Source: Gymnogyps californianus (taxonomy: Eukaryota; Chordata; Aves; Accipitriformes; Cathartidae). Taken from it: a DNA stretch of 64,000 bases. A program made the position numbers and the translations under genes. The notes beneath the pieces are model-generated. The model was not told the DNA's origin. It saw only the letters and a program-made list of their open reading frames with translations, and ran no database searches. The DNA lies in NCBI RefSeq assembly GCF_018139145.2, contig NC_059500.1, positions 20,813,437 through 20,877,436 on the forward strand, given 5' to 3'. Every line of letters begins with the position of its first letter. Positions within the stretch are counted from its first letter, which is position 1. Positions 36,540 through 47,389 of this stretch are shown here, in pieces.

Positions 36540-39500
36540 ACAGCCTGATTTTGTTGCTCATTTGGCTTACAGTGCTTAGCGCTTCTTGTGGTGATAAGGT
36601 TTGTGTATTTTTCCTGCTGTCTCTGCACTGGAATGGGAATAACCAGACTTAGAGCTTCTCAGGTTGCCCCATTTTGACTGTACACTCCCACAGACATCCA
36701 TCATCTATACAGAAAGCACACTGATGTTTTGCAGCTACTCCCTAGAAATGCCAAAAAGTTAAGGCTGTGTGCATAATTCTCAAACCACGCTTATTCTTTC
36801 TTCCTTTATGGTCATCTTTGTGACTATGCACAGAAAAGCTGATAAGTCTGTCATCTCCTCGGGGTAACATTTTCCAAAGCCTTTAAAATAGCTTATAGAA
36901 ATAGCTTGAACAAGAAGGAGTCTAGCTTTCATCACAAGTCAATGGCTGTGCTCATACTAGCAATTTTCTTGCAGTAGCTGAACCGAAACACTGAGGCAAA
37001 ACAATTGTAGCTGAGCTCTTCGCGTGTCCTTTATGATGTGGTGCAGTGGGGGGTGGGAGGGAGATAACTCAGATTTAAATACTTGTGTGAAATACTCAAG
37101 CCAGTTCTGCTTAAAGCTGCTAATGTAGACATATGCTTCAAGATCTTTAAAATCTACACATTTCGGTTGCATTAGAATCCAAGGTCAGTTTATAAGCGCC
37201 TGTTTGCATTGTGGAAAAAGAGATGAAGTGGCTGCTTCTTGTAATACACAACTGGCTGCTGCAGTAATCCTGGCAGACATTAAGCAGAATGGGGCATAAA
37301 AATTCTCAATATTTTTAGTGAGCAGCAGCAGGATGTTTGTACCTACTGTTCCAGGAAAGCAGTAAAGCAAGTAAAATGTTGTATCGTCCAGACATGTGGG
37401 ACCAAAGATGATCACCTGCCTAGTTTTTCTTGTAATTGCAATGTAATGAATAAAATTAACATCTTATAAAGTGTTTATTTTTTCTCAAGTAGCACTGTGT
37501 AATATCTTGTTTGTTTGGGATTTTTTTGAACTCAAAATACATAGGTACCACACATTACAATACTATGTCTTTTCCATGCTCTGCCTGAAAAAGTTCTTGA
37601 AATTCATTTATGTTACTTCCAGAATTTAACATGATTAAAACTAATTTTAGTATCATTGTTAAATGTACTGAGCTCACACAAAGAGCGATTTTCCAAGGCT
37701 CATAACCTAGCCAAATCAAATCCATTTTTTCTCTGGAACACACAAAGCGCATGTCTGCCCATTATGATCTCTTTCACTGCCAGATTTTAACTTTCAGCCT
37801 CCAGCTGTTTTGGCTGGGGAGCTGCTTGACATAAAATAAATAAACAAATAAATGCAAGATTAAGATAATGAGTAAAGTGTACTCTTTCTGTTCTCCTCTG
37901 GTTTCTAAAGAGCTTTTCCACAGAATTGCTCCTCAGGAAATAACACTTTTAATGCAGAGGGTAACCCTCTGAAATGCATAGCACTCATTGTCATACCCAA
38001 GCAATTAAAAGTGTTTAGGCTAGTTTTATCATAGTCTACATCAATGACAAGACAATGTCTTTATGCACTTCATGAAGTACAGCAAAGATGCTATTGGCAT
38101 GATTTTACTCACTGTTGGTCAAAAATGTAAATAAAATATTCCTGTCTTTTTTGCTCTAGTGTCCCAGGAAATCAGCTATGGAACAATTCAACATGAATGC
38201 AAAGCAATTTCACAAAGACAGCTAGGAGCTGTGCAGAGAATGGGCTTCCCGACAACGTCTTTCTCTTCCTTCCCGATGTAATGACAAAGTAAGGATGGTG
38301 AACAAAAGCGGGACTAACTGGAAGATCTTAAAACCAGAACAGCTCAGAGGCTACTGTCACTGGCAAAACTCAAGGAAGGGATGAACCTGTAGTTGCAAAG
38401 GAAATTAATCCTAAACAGCTTTCAAAACTAGGAGCTGGCCAAATTGTTAAGTATAGTTGGGAAGGGCTGTCCAGATTCTATTAACTGTTTATATGTGTCC
38501 TGAATGTCATAAGTAGTTTTTCAGATGACCCTTGTCTCTACAGGTGGGATTTTCAGTTAGAATTAGCACAGACTTAAGATTCAGGACTTGCTGATAGAAG
38601 TTCACACTCAAATTTCCTCCATTTCTTGTCAGATTAACAACACAAGAAGCAGGACCTCAAACATTGAAGCCAGTAATCACATTTTTTGCCTTCAGTTATG
38701 TATGTATTTAATAGCAAAGAAGGTCCCCATTAAGTAGCCAGGATTTTCTTCTAGAAGTTTCAGTAATTTTTACCACTTGACGAGTAAATCATATTCTGTT
38801 CTGAGCTACGCCAGTGTATCTCCATTGCAACTTTGCTGTGCGCCTGGGAAGCTACACAGGCTTACATAAAATTAGATCAGAATTTGGATGCAAGGATTCG
38901 GACACAGGAAAAAAAGAAAAAGAAAACTAAATCTGCTTTCTGAAGTAATTTAACTTAGTTATGCAGACTTATACTTAAATCTCCCCACAATATTGTTGCA
39001 TGTACTTATTTAATTGGCTGTCTGATAGTCACCTATCAGTCATATTAATTTGATTTTCAAGCTTATTGACTGTTTAACCCTTTGAAAGAGTTTCTTGTTT
39101 TGTGACCTAAATACATCTGTATTGTTGAGACAAAATGCTTAAAACAGCCCAATAGGAGTCTGAACTAGTGGTTTTCTGTCCTGCTAAATTAGGCTCCTGG
39201 TAGATTTTTAGATACAGTATTTGCAAAAGAAAAATACTGTCCCAACCCCTCTGATCATCTCCTAGGAAACAGCTGGGGGAGGGGGAACCAGACAAAAGGA
39301 AATCTGAAAAGTGTCCAATTTATGCTCAGATATACATGTGCATTCATATCTAATTATATAGATGTGAAGAGACAGATCTATGTACAAACGTGTGTACTTC
39401 AGAAAGAGACAGAAGAGGTTTGGGTTTTGTGGGGTTAAACCATGACATGGATTTAGTTACCATAAATGTTTCTAAAATCAACCGCTGAGTTAAGTTGCAT

Positions 39501-39830
39501 TTAGTTCTCACGTGGGGACCCGAGAGGCCAGAAGTAGGCTGAACCCGAAATGTTGCTCTTGTCATAAAACTCAACTAGGCAGAAAGCTGGGAACATAGCG
39601 GTTGACAAAGATAGAGCAGAGAGCTCCACGGCTTATCCTTAATTAGGTGTTGGCACTGGCTCTTGTCAAACAAGGGGAAAGAGTGTATGCTGAAGCACAC
39701 TGACACACACAGACAGCACCAGTCACAGTTGGAGAGAATACAAAGTGCATTCAAGCTGGCATTGAAAGGGATTTAGATAAGTACTTGAGGTAACAAAAAT
39801 CGAAAAAAGAGGATGATAGCAATGGAAGCT
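36540..39830. other. AT-rich spacer
   Basis: No supported gene and no recognised repeat over about 3.3 kb. The minus-strand frames here are short and mostly lack ATG starts. Confidence 0.55.
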
Positions 39831-39834
39831 TTAG

Positions 39835-40101
39835 ATGAATTGCAACAGAGTGCACCTTTATTACAGCTTATCAGTCTCCAGACAGCAACAAACCAGCCTT
39901 CCTCGTGCATTTCTCTTCTTGGTCTCCTGGATTAAAGGTCAAAGTAACTCAAATTTATATGTACTGTCTCTCTTGCTGCTCGCACACATTCGGCACACGT
40001 CTTTGTGAATTGGTATACCAAGGATGAAAGCTTCTGCTCCTTGAATATAACAAAGGCCTTTTCCTTTGTCAGAGGCTCCATTTTCCCCCTGAAACAATTG
40101 T
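39835..40101 (-). other. Candidate terminal exon with open frame and poly(A) signal
   Basis: Read on the minus strand, an acceptor-like TTGCAACCTCTTCCAG ends at 40,102. An open frame then runs to a TAA at 39,932-39,934. Its internal ATG at 40,081 has A at -3 and G at +4 and would give 49 residues starting MEPLTKEKAFVIFKEQKLSS and ending HINLSYFDL. Seventy bases past the stop there is an exact AATAAA (plus 39,857-39,862), followed by a GT-rich stretch of the kind that assists cleavage. Acceptor, frame, stop, short 3' UTR and poly(A) signal are therefore in the expected order. The product is not recognised. It could end a coding transcript or a lncRNA. Confidence 0.3.
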
Positions 40102-40356
40102 CTGGAAGAGGTTGCAAACAATATGATATTAAAAGGTCACAATAGTACTGCTAGAATAAATATACATCTGGCAACGTGCCAGTCCTAATCCTTCTTGTCT
40201 AGAATCACTGTTCTATTTTACGATCATTTGACATATTCAAATAGCTAATATGTGGGTTTATTAATAATACATATAGGCAGTATCCTAACATACACAAAAG
40301 CTGTGTGTTTTCAAAATGTGTATAAGCACTTCAAGAAATAAGCTGTGCACATTTAG

Positions 40357-40390
40357 CTACCAGATGGTAGTTTTTATCACAGATAAAAAC
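40357..40390. repeat. Two abutting hairpins
   Basis: CTACCA..TGGTAG (40,357-40,370, two-base loop) is followed at once by GTTTTTATC..GATAAAAAC (40,370-40,390, three-base loop ACA). The two share base 40,370. Confidence 0.85.
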
Positions 40391-41121
40391 ACATATATGT
40401 TACTATAACTACATCCTCAAACAGAAAATGATAAGAAAAAATACTCTCCACATCAGAGCTTACATTATCCATCTACTTAGGCAGAAAACAGCATATGTTT
40501 TACTGCTAGGGAAATGCAGTACTTGAGAGAAAGATATGATTGCAGAGGGGGAAAAAACATAGAAATCCGGGGTGACAGATTTAATATGGATGTTCAATGA
40601 AAGGTTTGTTTGGTGTAATAATAATAGAGTGCACATGTTGCGATTAATGTATTTAATCTCTGAACCGCACACAACATGCAGCAGAATATGGGTCCATCCT
40701 AATCGTCCATCTATTTCTATTTTTCAGCAGCACATGAGCTTCATAGGAGGTCCAGAAGTAAATATTTTAGGGAAATACTTTTCATTGGGGTATCATAACA
40801 TTTTGGTAAAAAAGAACACAGGAAAAGAAGTATGTTTGATTCACTAAAAGCAATAGGAACATTACACTAATTTGTCCTTATGACCCAATCTACGTCCATT
40901 CAGAAGGTTATTAGGAGTTCACAACTTTGTTTTCTGTGTTTTATACTTCTTTTGTCTCACGTATTCCATTAAAAAAAACGCCCCCCCAATCTAAAAACCT
41001 AGAGTAAAGAGGTTTCCTTTTTCACAGAAAGATTCATCTCCTCCTAGAATGCTTCGTAAATATCTGTGGATGAGCAACCTTAGAGGTATTTTGATCCAAA
41101 GCAAATTTAAGCGATGCTTTT
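40391..41121. other. AT-rich spacer
   Basis: Nothing recognised between the hairpin pair and the C-rich tract. Confidence 0.5.
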
Positions 41122-41168
41122 CCCCTCCCCCCCATCCCCCCATCCCCCCCCCTCCCCCCACCCGCCCC
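41122..41168 (-). repeat. C-rich tract; G-quadruplex-capable on the minus strand
   Basis: C-runs of 4, 7, 6, 9, 6, 3 and 4 bases are separated by one- to two-base loops. The minus strand meets the G-quadruplex pattern several times over. It directly abuts the CpG-dense block to its right. Confidence 0.9.
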
Positions 41169-41290
41169 GCTTTGCAAGGGCAGAGAGCGGCTTCAGCGCC
41201 GGTGCCGCTCCCGGTGGCGGGGGCTCCGGCAGCCGCCGCCAGCGCTGCGCTCTTGGCGGGCAGCCAAGCAATCTCCGTTTCCCGATGAAG
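41160..41290. promoter_or_regulatory. Small, dense CpG block, possible promoter or unmethylated element
   Basis: About 16 CpGs fall within roughly 125 bases, including CCGCCGCC and AGCGCTGCGC, in an otherwise AT-rich, CpG-poor region. Together with the adjoining G4-capable tract, this resembles the core of a small CpG-island promoter. A minus-strand frame of 112 codons (41,329 to 40,991, GTG-started; internal ATG at 41,302) crosses it and is Ala- and Gly-rich, as any GC-rich frame would be. No TATA box or coding first exon is evident. Confidence 0.35.
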
Positions 41291-42739
41291 CCCTGATTCC
41301 ATCTGCTCCAGCAGTGCAATATATTCCACTTCAGGTCAAAAGCAGGGAGCCAGTAGTATTAACATTACACTAATCTGTAAAGACATTTTCACTAGGCTAG
41401 ATAGGCTAATGTTACACAGAGCTTTTAAAGGCTGCGGGGATAAGGAACAGCAGTAATTGTCAGGGGAAGAGACAGTATGCAGAATATAGTCCAAGATGAC
41501 AATAGATAGAGCATTGTCAGAACTGAATAAAACAATTACTTGCTGGAGAGATTAGAATTTGAATATGGATACAAGCTTACAACCAATTTCATCTTTCGAG
41601 CACTTAAAATTAATTGCAAAAATATTTTCCCTTAATTGAAAGGAGAATCCTTCAGTGTCACATTTGGGAAAAAAATGGAATATGGAAATAGGTCAATCTC
41701 AGCGCTATCTTCTGTAAGAGATAAACCTCGAGTATTTCAAAACAACTAAGGTTGTTCTTTGAAAAGGAAGCAGACGTGTCTTTTGTTTCTGGAAATCAAT
41801 ATACACGACACATTTTGCAGATACGGTGGAATTGTGATCAAGCACTTCTGAAATATACATTGTTATATTTTCGTTATTACAAGTGCTCAAGAAAACACTA
41901 CAGCAATACAATAAGAGTAGGTTAATGCACACAACTGAAATTCACTATTTGCAACTGGGAAAAAAACAAAAACAAACCGAAAAAACCAACCCACAACACG
42001 TTTTTCAGTTTCTCCCTAACACATTTCTAAGAAAGTAGTTCAAGATTCATGCCTTTAGGCACATCAGAAACCATTAAGAAGTACATTTCTGGAAATCATA
42101 ATGTATAAAAATTCAATTTAGGCTGCTAGAGATTTTCTTTCAAGCTCTAAGGAAAAAAATATTTGGCTGGAAATGAGCCATCTGCAAATCCACACAATTA
42201 AGTATATGACTATGTTTTAATATACTTCAAACCATGTGGCACTGACATGAAAGATAACTTAAATAATAGAACAATAGAGATTCAGTAGATGGAAATACAT
42301 TGTTCTTTAATTAAAAAAAAAATAATTGCTAAAAATCCATCACAGTAGCGTAACATTTCTCATATGAAAGTACAGGCTTCATTTGTATTTTGCTAGTTAT
42401 TAATTTCCACCCATCTTACTCCTTCATCTGCATCTTAATGAGCAGATGTTAAACAGTTACTTCTTTAGCAGACCTGATTATCATCTCAGAAGTTCACCGA
42501 TTGTTACCGTTTTGCGAACAGGATTTTTTCCTCATTTGTGAAATACAGCTCTGCACTTCCTGTAATCTTATTTTTAGTTACATATAGCACACACGACATC
42601 GATGCGTGTGCACACGGGATGCCTGGGCACACCCATGCATCCTTACACAAGTCTGCATTCCAGCCGAAGGAATGGTGGTCTAGAAGATTTTTATCTGGCG
42701 GGAGAGGTCTGCAGCAAGTTCAGATGAAGTGAGCTGACT
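41291..42739. other. AT-rich spacer
   Basis: No gene or repeat is recognised. Confidence 0.55.
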
Positions 42740-43680
42740 TCCACCCCCTCACCTCAGCCTTTCCAAGCACTTTGCATGCTAATCACTGCACCCAGCATCT
42801 GCCCCTGACAGGCGGCCTGCTCAATCCGGCAGATAATAAATGCGGCCTGATGGCGGCTGGGCCCAGCCGTGCCACATGCTCCAGCAGCTACCGCACTCCG
42901 TTCCTCTGATTAAACAGGCAGCCGGAAAGAGCTTACAGAGCTATAATTGCCTCCGTTATGAAACATCTTCACCTGTTATCCAAAGCTAAGCTGAATCACA
43001 GCAGAAATTATTAGCAGTGGCTGTTTTCATGCCGGCTTAATTTGAGCTGATGCTGCTGTTCACTTAGCACAGATGAATAGGTGTGTAGGACGAGACTTTA
43101 AACAGAGATGACACCCCAATGAATATTTGCTAGCAACTGTACTGCAGGGAGCCTGGTTGAAGAACAACAGACAATTGTTAAAAGCAAGTGGATGGGGGCG
43201 AGAGGAGGAGAAAGGAGCCACTGCCATCAGTGTCTGTGCTGACAATAATTTTCCAGCCCGATGTCAGCTTTTAACAGCTAAATCATTTTTTTCAATTAGT
43301 TTCCACAAACGTTGGCAAACACAAGCTGACTTTTTGTGCATACACAATGGTGTGAGAAAACGATGCCGCATCAAACATGGCCAGAAATGTGCTACTCCGC
43401 CAAATAGGCATTAAATTTTAATAGTCTGCTTTCATTTTCGCTGCAGTGTGCTTCAAGATGATTATAAATTACAGCATTCTGCTTACTTTTGACTAAATAA
43501 GGCATGTTTTAGCATTTGATTTAGAAGTAATGTGTGCTTGACATATGAAACAAATCTTGCAGATGTAATTTATCACATGGTGCTCTATGTTTCAATAGAA
43601 ATTGCGGCACTACCTAGTCACCACTTTGATGAGTGGTTATGACTTAGATGTGGCATTTAGATAAATGCGTTATTGGAGTC
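42740..43680. promoter_or_regulatory. Enhancer-like, repeat-free stretch
   Basis: The stretch mixes GC-rich and AT-rich blocks without any repeat. It carries several words used by developmental regulators: TTTGCATGCTAAT at about 42,771, CACCTGTTATC at about 42,970 (an E-box next to a GATA-type site) and GAAATTATTAG at about 43,004. The CpGs kept at about 42,810-42,950 suggest weak methylation decay. This is how many conserved non-coding elements look, but that is an impression from composition and motifs. Confidence 0.3.
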
Positions 43681-46089
43681 AGAATAAGGCCAGGATTTAC
43701 CTGCGACCTTCAAAACCAAGGGGGCACTCCTCGTGTTTAACTTCCAGAACCATTAATCAAATACCTCATCAAGGCTTAGAGGGATGGGAGCCCTGAGTAC
43801 AGAGCCTTTGTAAATTAACTTTACTGAGGAACCCCCGCAGGGTGCAGGTGAACAGTCCTTGACCTTCCTGCTTTGCGCTTCCACCTCTGCACATGTGCTT
43901 CACATACCCACAATTAGCCCAAGTGCAGTGGGAAAGAGCTGTGGAGACTGCTGAACACGCTGGCTGCAAACCCCTAAGCAGATCCAAACACAAAAAAGAG
44001 CTCCTGCCAGCACGGGCAGATACAGGGGGCCCAAGCACAGTTACTGATTCTAGCGCTAGAAATGTGCTCTCTTTTGTACAAGGTTCAACCGGTGCCCGAA
44101 TTATTTACATGTAAACGTGTCATTTTGGCTCCTAACCATTACTAGTGACCTGTTGTCTCCTGCCTGCAGGAAGAGGAAATTACAGTGTAATAGCAGAAGC
44201 ATTACTGAATGTTTTAGATTTGTCTTTCTTATCAGGGAGACATTAGAGATAGCAAGTCCAGTATCAGTAGCCAATGCCAAAGCATTTGGGTGATTTTCTG
44301 CTATCTCTAAGGTCTGCCTGCCTAATGAAACAGGTCAAGATGCCTCTTATGGTCAGTCCTTACGCAAACAGGAACAAGAGGAATAAAACAGCCTATTTAT
44401 GGATGTGGGGATGAACAGCAGATCTGGAGATGTACAAAGCCCATTGAAAGGCTGAAGTTTTGGTAGTGGTAACTTTAGTATTCCTGTGAGGAGTCATCCC
44501 TCATTTTGACTATTTTCCCTCTCGAATATGTACCTTTTCAGAGCACTTACTTAACTCTATTGGTGGTGTGATTTTAAAGGAATATAGACTTATTTGGTGT
44601 CCTAAAATGGGATGCTGTGTTTACAGTTAAACTGCTGAATGGTTGCACTGACACAATCATCTAACTTATTACAGATAGAGCTGTGAGGCTTAATTAGTTT
44701 GTAAAGCTTTTGAAACCTTTGGACGAAAATACTTTGGAAATGCTAAGTGAGTCATGTTCAGATTGTACCAGCCAAGAAAGCAGACTTAAGAGACTCCTAC
44801 TATATATTCTGTCAAGCAACACCAGCTACAAACAGGTTTCATTTTTAATAGTCTTAATAAAAGAGATGTGCTGTTTTAGAAAGTTGGATACATCCATCTG
44901 TTGCACACAAATGAAATCTGAGCAAAACTGTGAGACCTGCCTTTTCCAAATTGTTTCACAAAGAAAGGGATCACAACTCTTCAGCTCAGATCATAAAGTA
45001 TTGATTGGGGGCGGGGGGAAGCATTAAAAAATGCAGCATAGCTTTTACAAAAGACAAATGAAAACAATACAGTGCTTCAGGGCAAAAGATGTCCCTCTAA
45101 GGTAAAGGCAAATGGATCATCTTCAGTGGCAAAGGGGAAAGGTTCACATGGAACCACATGAGAGTTTTTCTTTTTTCTCCTTCAAATTCTCCAACTTTTA
45201 GGAACAGTGCAGTGCAATGCATTGTCTCCTTTGTAGCTTAACAACTGGGAGCAAGAGCCGTAGGAAAGAAGGATTAGAAAAGGGAAGCTGCGAACATTTC
45301 ATGCTCTGCCCTTTCAGAGAGCTCCTGTAGGTTCCCCCTTATCACCTACTACTCAAGGCCCTGTGTTTGGGCACTGGGGTGGCAGAGGGAAGAGGACGGG
45401 CAGAATTCACTTCCCTTTCAGGGCAGACAGAAGTAATACCTGTATGTTTCCTCCTCTGTGTCTTCATCCCAGCAGTTTTCCCTGTTTATTCTGCTCTCTA
45501 AATAGACCTTGCAGCAACCTGTCCATTTAGAAAGTCTCACCCAGGAAGCTCTGTACGTCTCAGTGTGCTTCAGCGTGTGGATGAAAAGCCACAAAATGAA
45601 GAAATGTGACCTTGAAAGTAGACAGCAGCACAGGAGAGTGAAGGAGCTCCTTCTCTGTTTGGTACCTTTGCAATACAGAAAGACAGAGCCAATACTGGAA
45701 GCTCATGTCTAAGCAATAAAGGATGCCTAGAAGAGTGACATCCTTTCGGATATGGGCCTTATCTTATCATTTCTTCATACTATCAGAGGATTGTTCTTCT
45801 AGCAGATAGCTGTAGCTGTGACCGGTGAATATTTTAAGTGTATAAATTTCTCTTAGGCTTTCTACTTTCCTGTAGAGAGAACAACAAGCAGAAAAGACTA
45901 AAACAGATATTTGAAATGTAGTTCTGCCAATAGGAGAAGGCTTCAAGGAGTGAGACTGACGAGTAAGAAGCGTGTCTGAAACTGTAGATCCAAGTTTTAG
46001 AAGGACTTGCAAATGGGCACTTCAAAAAAGCCCTGAGTTACATACTACTTTTTAATACAGATCAGGAAAACCAACAGGAAGCAATTAAA
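43681..46089. other. Spacer
   Basis: The frame at 44,710-45,027 is open for 105 codons but starts at TTG and has no recognised domain. A GGGGGCGGGGGG run lies at about 45,007-45,018. Nothing else is supported. Confidence 0.55.
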
Positions 46090-46740
46090 AGTAATTGAAA
46101 TTATAGAACAGATAGCTGAGCAAGATATGTTGCAGGAAATCACCTTCTAGAAAGGAAAATCCATCCCTCTCATCTAACAGATTTCTTTGAGAATAGCAAT
46201 GATGTAGTTGCTATAGATATGATTTACTTGGGCTTTGAAAAAGCCTTTCACAAAATACCTTACAAGAAACTTGAGAAATTCAAATGGTAAAGACTGAAGG
46301 GTTAAAATACTGCCAGGAATCAGAAATCAGTAAACAGACAAAAAAAGAAAAAAAAAAAAAAAGAGAGACTAATGGTCAGTTTTCGTCATGACAGGTTTGC
46401 AATGGGATTCTTCATGTTTCTGTACTGGGTTAAGACTCTGTTCTCTTTATTAATGTTCTGGGAAAAAGGGTGGGAAAAAATCTGCAGACAGCGCAATTAT
46501 TTAGATTAGTCATCACTAGAGAAGGTTAAGAAGGTCCAAAGGGACCTTACAAAACTAAACGAATAGGCAGCAGGGCTACTTACATATGAAGTTGACAAAT
46601 GCAAGATAATGCAGCTAGGAAGGAGTAATTAGAAGTAATCAGACTAAATTAATTATAAACATCTGGGCACCTCAGCAAACACCACAATGCAGGACTCCAC
46701 ACAATAGAGCCATTGAGAAAGGCAGCAACATTTTAATGCC
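46090..46740 (+). mobile_element. Ancient CR1/L3-type LINE fragment, heavily decayed
   Basis: Codons 46,201-46,260 read DVVAIDMIYLGFEKAFHKIP, clearly derived from the LINE reverse transcriptase motif A (YLDF.KAFD). Both aspartates are replaced (Gly and His). Upstream is an AAAGGAAAATCC...ATTTCTTTGAG string typical of this LINE group. Downstream a VLG-type segment (about 46,420-46,460) and EVDKCKIMQLGR (46,588-46,623) follow in the normal order. An A-rich insertion (46,340-46,362) and many stops interrupt it. It looks older than the CR1 at 13.5 kb, closer to the L3/ancestral CR1 group. It is not functional. Confidence 0.85.
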
Positions 46741-47008
46741 TCTAAGGGCTCTTCCTAGAAAGCATGGATGGATAGGGGCAAATTAATGAACCGCCAGCTC
46801 ATACCAGCCCACAAAGTCCGGTCAAGTTTCATAGCTTAAGGATGGGAGAAGGCTGTCTTTCTCCCCACTCCTCTCCAACCACCTCCCAAGTCTTCACTCA
46901 TTAGGGGAAGCTATTTCCAGAATCTAAACAAATATAATTTGTAATTTAACACCTAAAAAAAGGTCTTAGGAGCCACGCAGGATTCCAACAAGTATAATTA
47001 ATGTCAAG

Positions 47009-47389
47009 TTGAGAACAAAGCGGTGCTGCCCTCCCGCTGCCCTCTCCACCTGCCGCCCGTCTGGTGTTGCCCCCCTGCTGCTCCATCCACCTGCCGGCTG
47101 TCTGGGATTGCTCTCCAGCTGCTGCGCCCACCTGCTCACCCACGTCCTCGGAGGCGTCCCGGGCCGCCGCGCTCCCTCTGCGCCCCGAACGGCCTGGGAT
47201 GGAGCCGGCACCGCAGCACGACCGTGCGGAGGAGCACGGGAGAGCTGTCAGGGGGTGAAGGGAGGCAGAGGGGTTGCAGGTGGTGGAGGGAGACTACGTC
47301 CATCCAGAAGCACCAGCAAGGTCGCTCAGGTGATGGGAGATCTGAGGCAGCTGAGGAGCTGCTGCTCCATCCCCGGTGCTAAAGGCTGA
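47009..47389. other. CpG-rich block with open frames on both strands
   Basis: GC content is far above the surroundings, with about 17 CpGs in the roughly 120 bases after 47,120. Frames of 119-126 codons on the plus strand and 65-81 codons on the minus strand are open here, which is what GC-rich DNA gives by chance. The plus-strand translations are Cys-, Pro- and Ser-rich because of the tandem repeat. A small CpG-island-like element or a decayed minisatellite is the simplest view. Confidence 0.4.
47022..47150. repeat. 41-bp minisatellite, about three copies
   Basis: Copies at 47,050-47,090 and 47,091-47,131 both begin CTGCCG and end CCCAC or TCCAC, with a shared TCTGGG/TCTGGT core. The preceding bases from about 47,022 match the right part of the unit, and a partial copy starts at 47,132. 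Copies differ at several positions. Confidence 0.8.

Noticed and set aside
44710..45027. 105-codon plus-strand open frame
   Set aside because: Starts at TTG, no recognised domain, no convincing splice frame; length is ordinary for AT-moderate chance frames.
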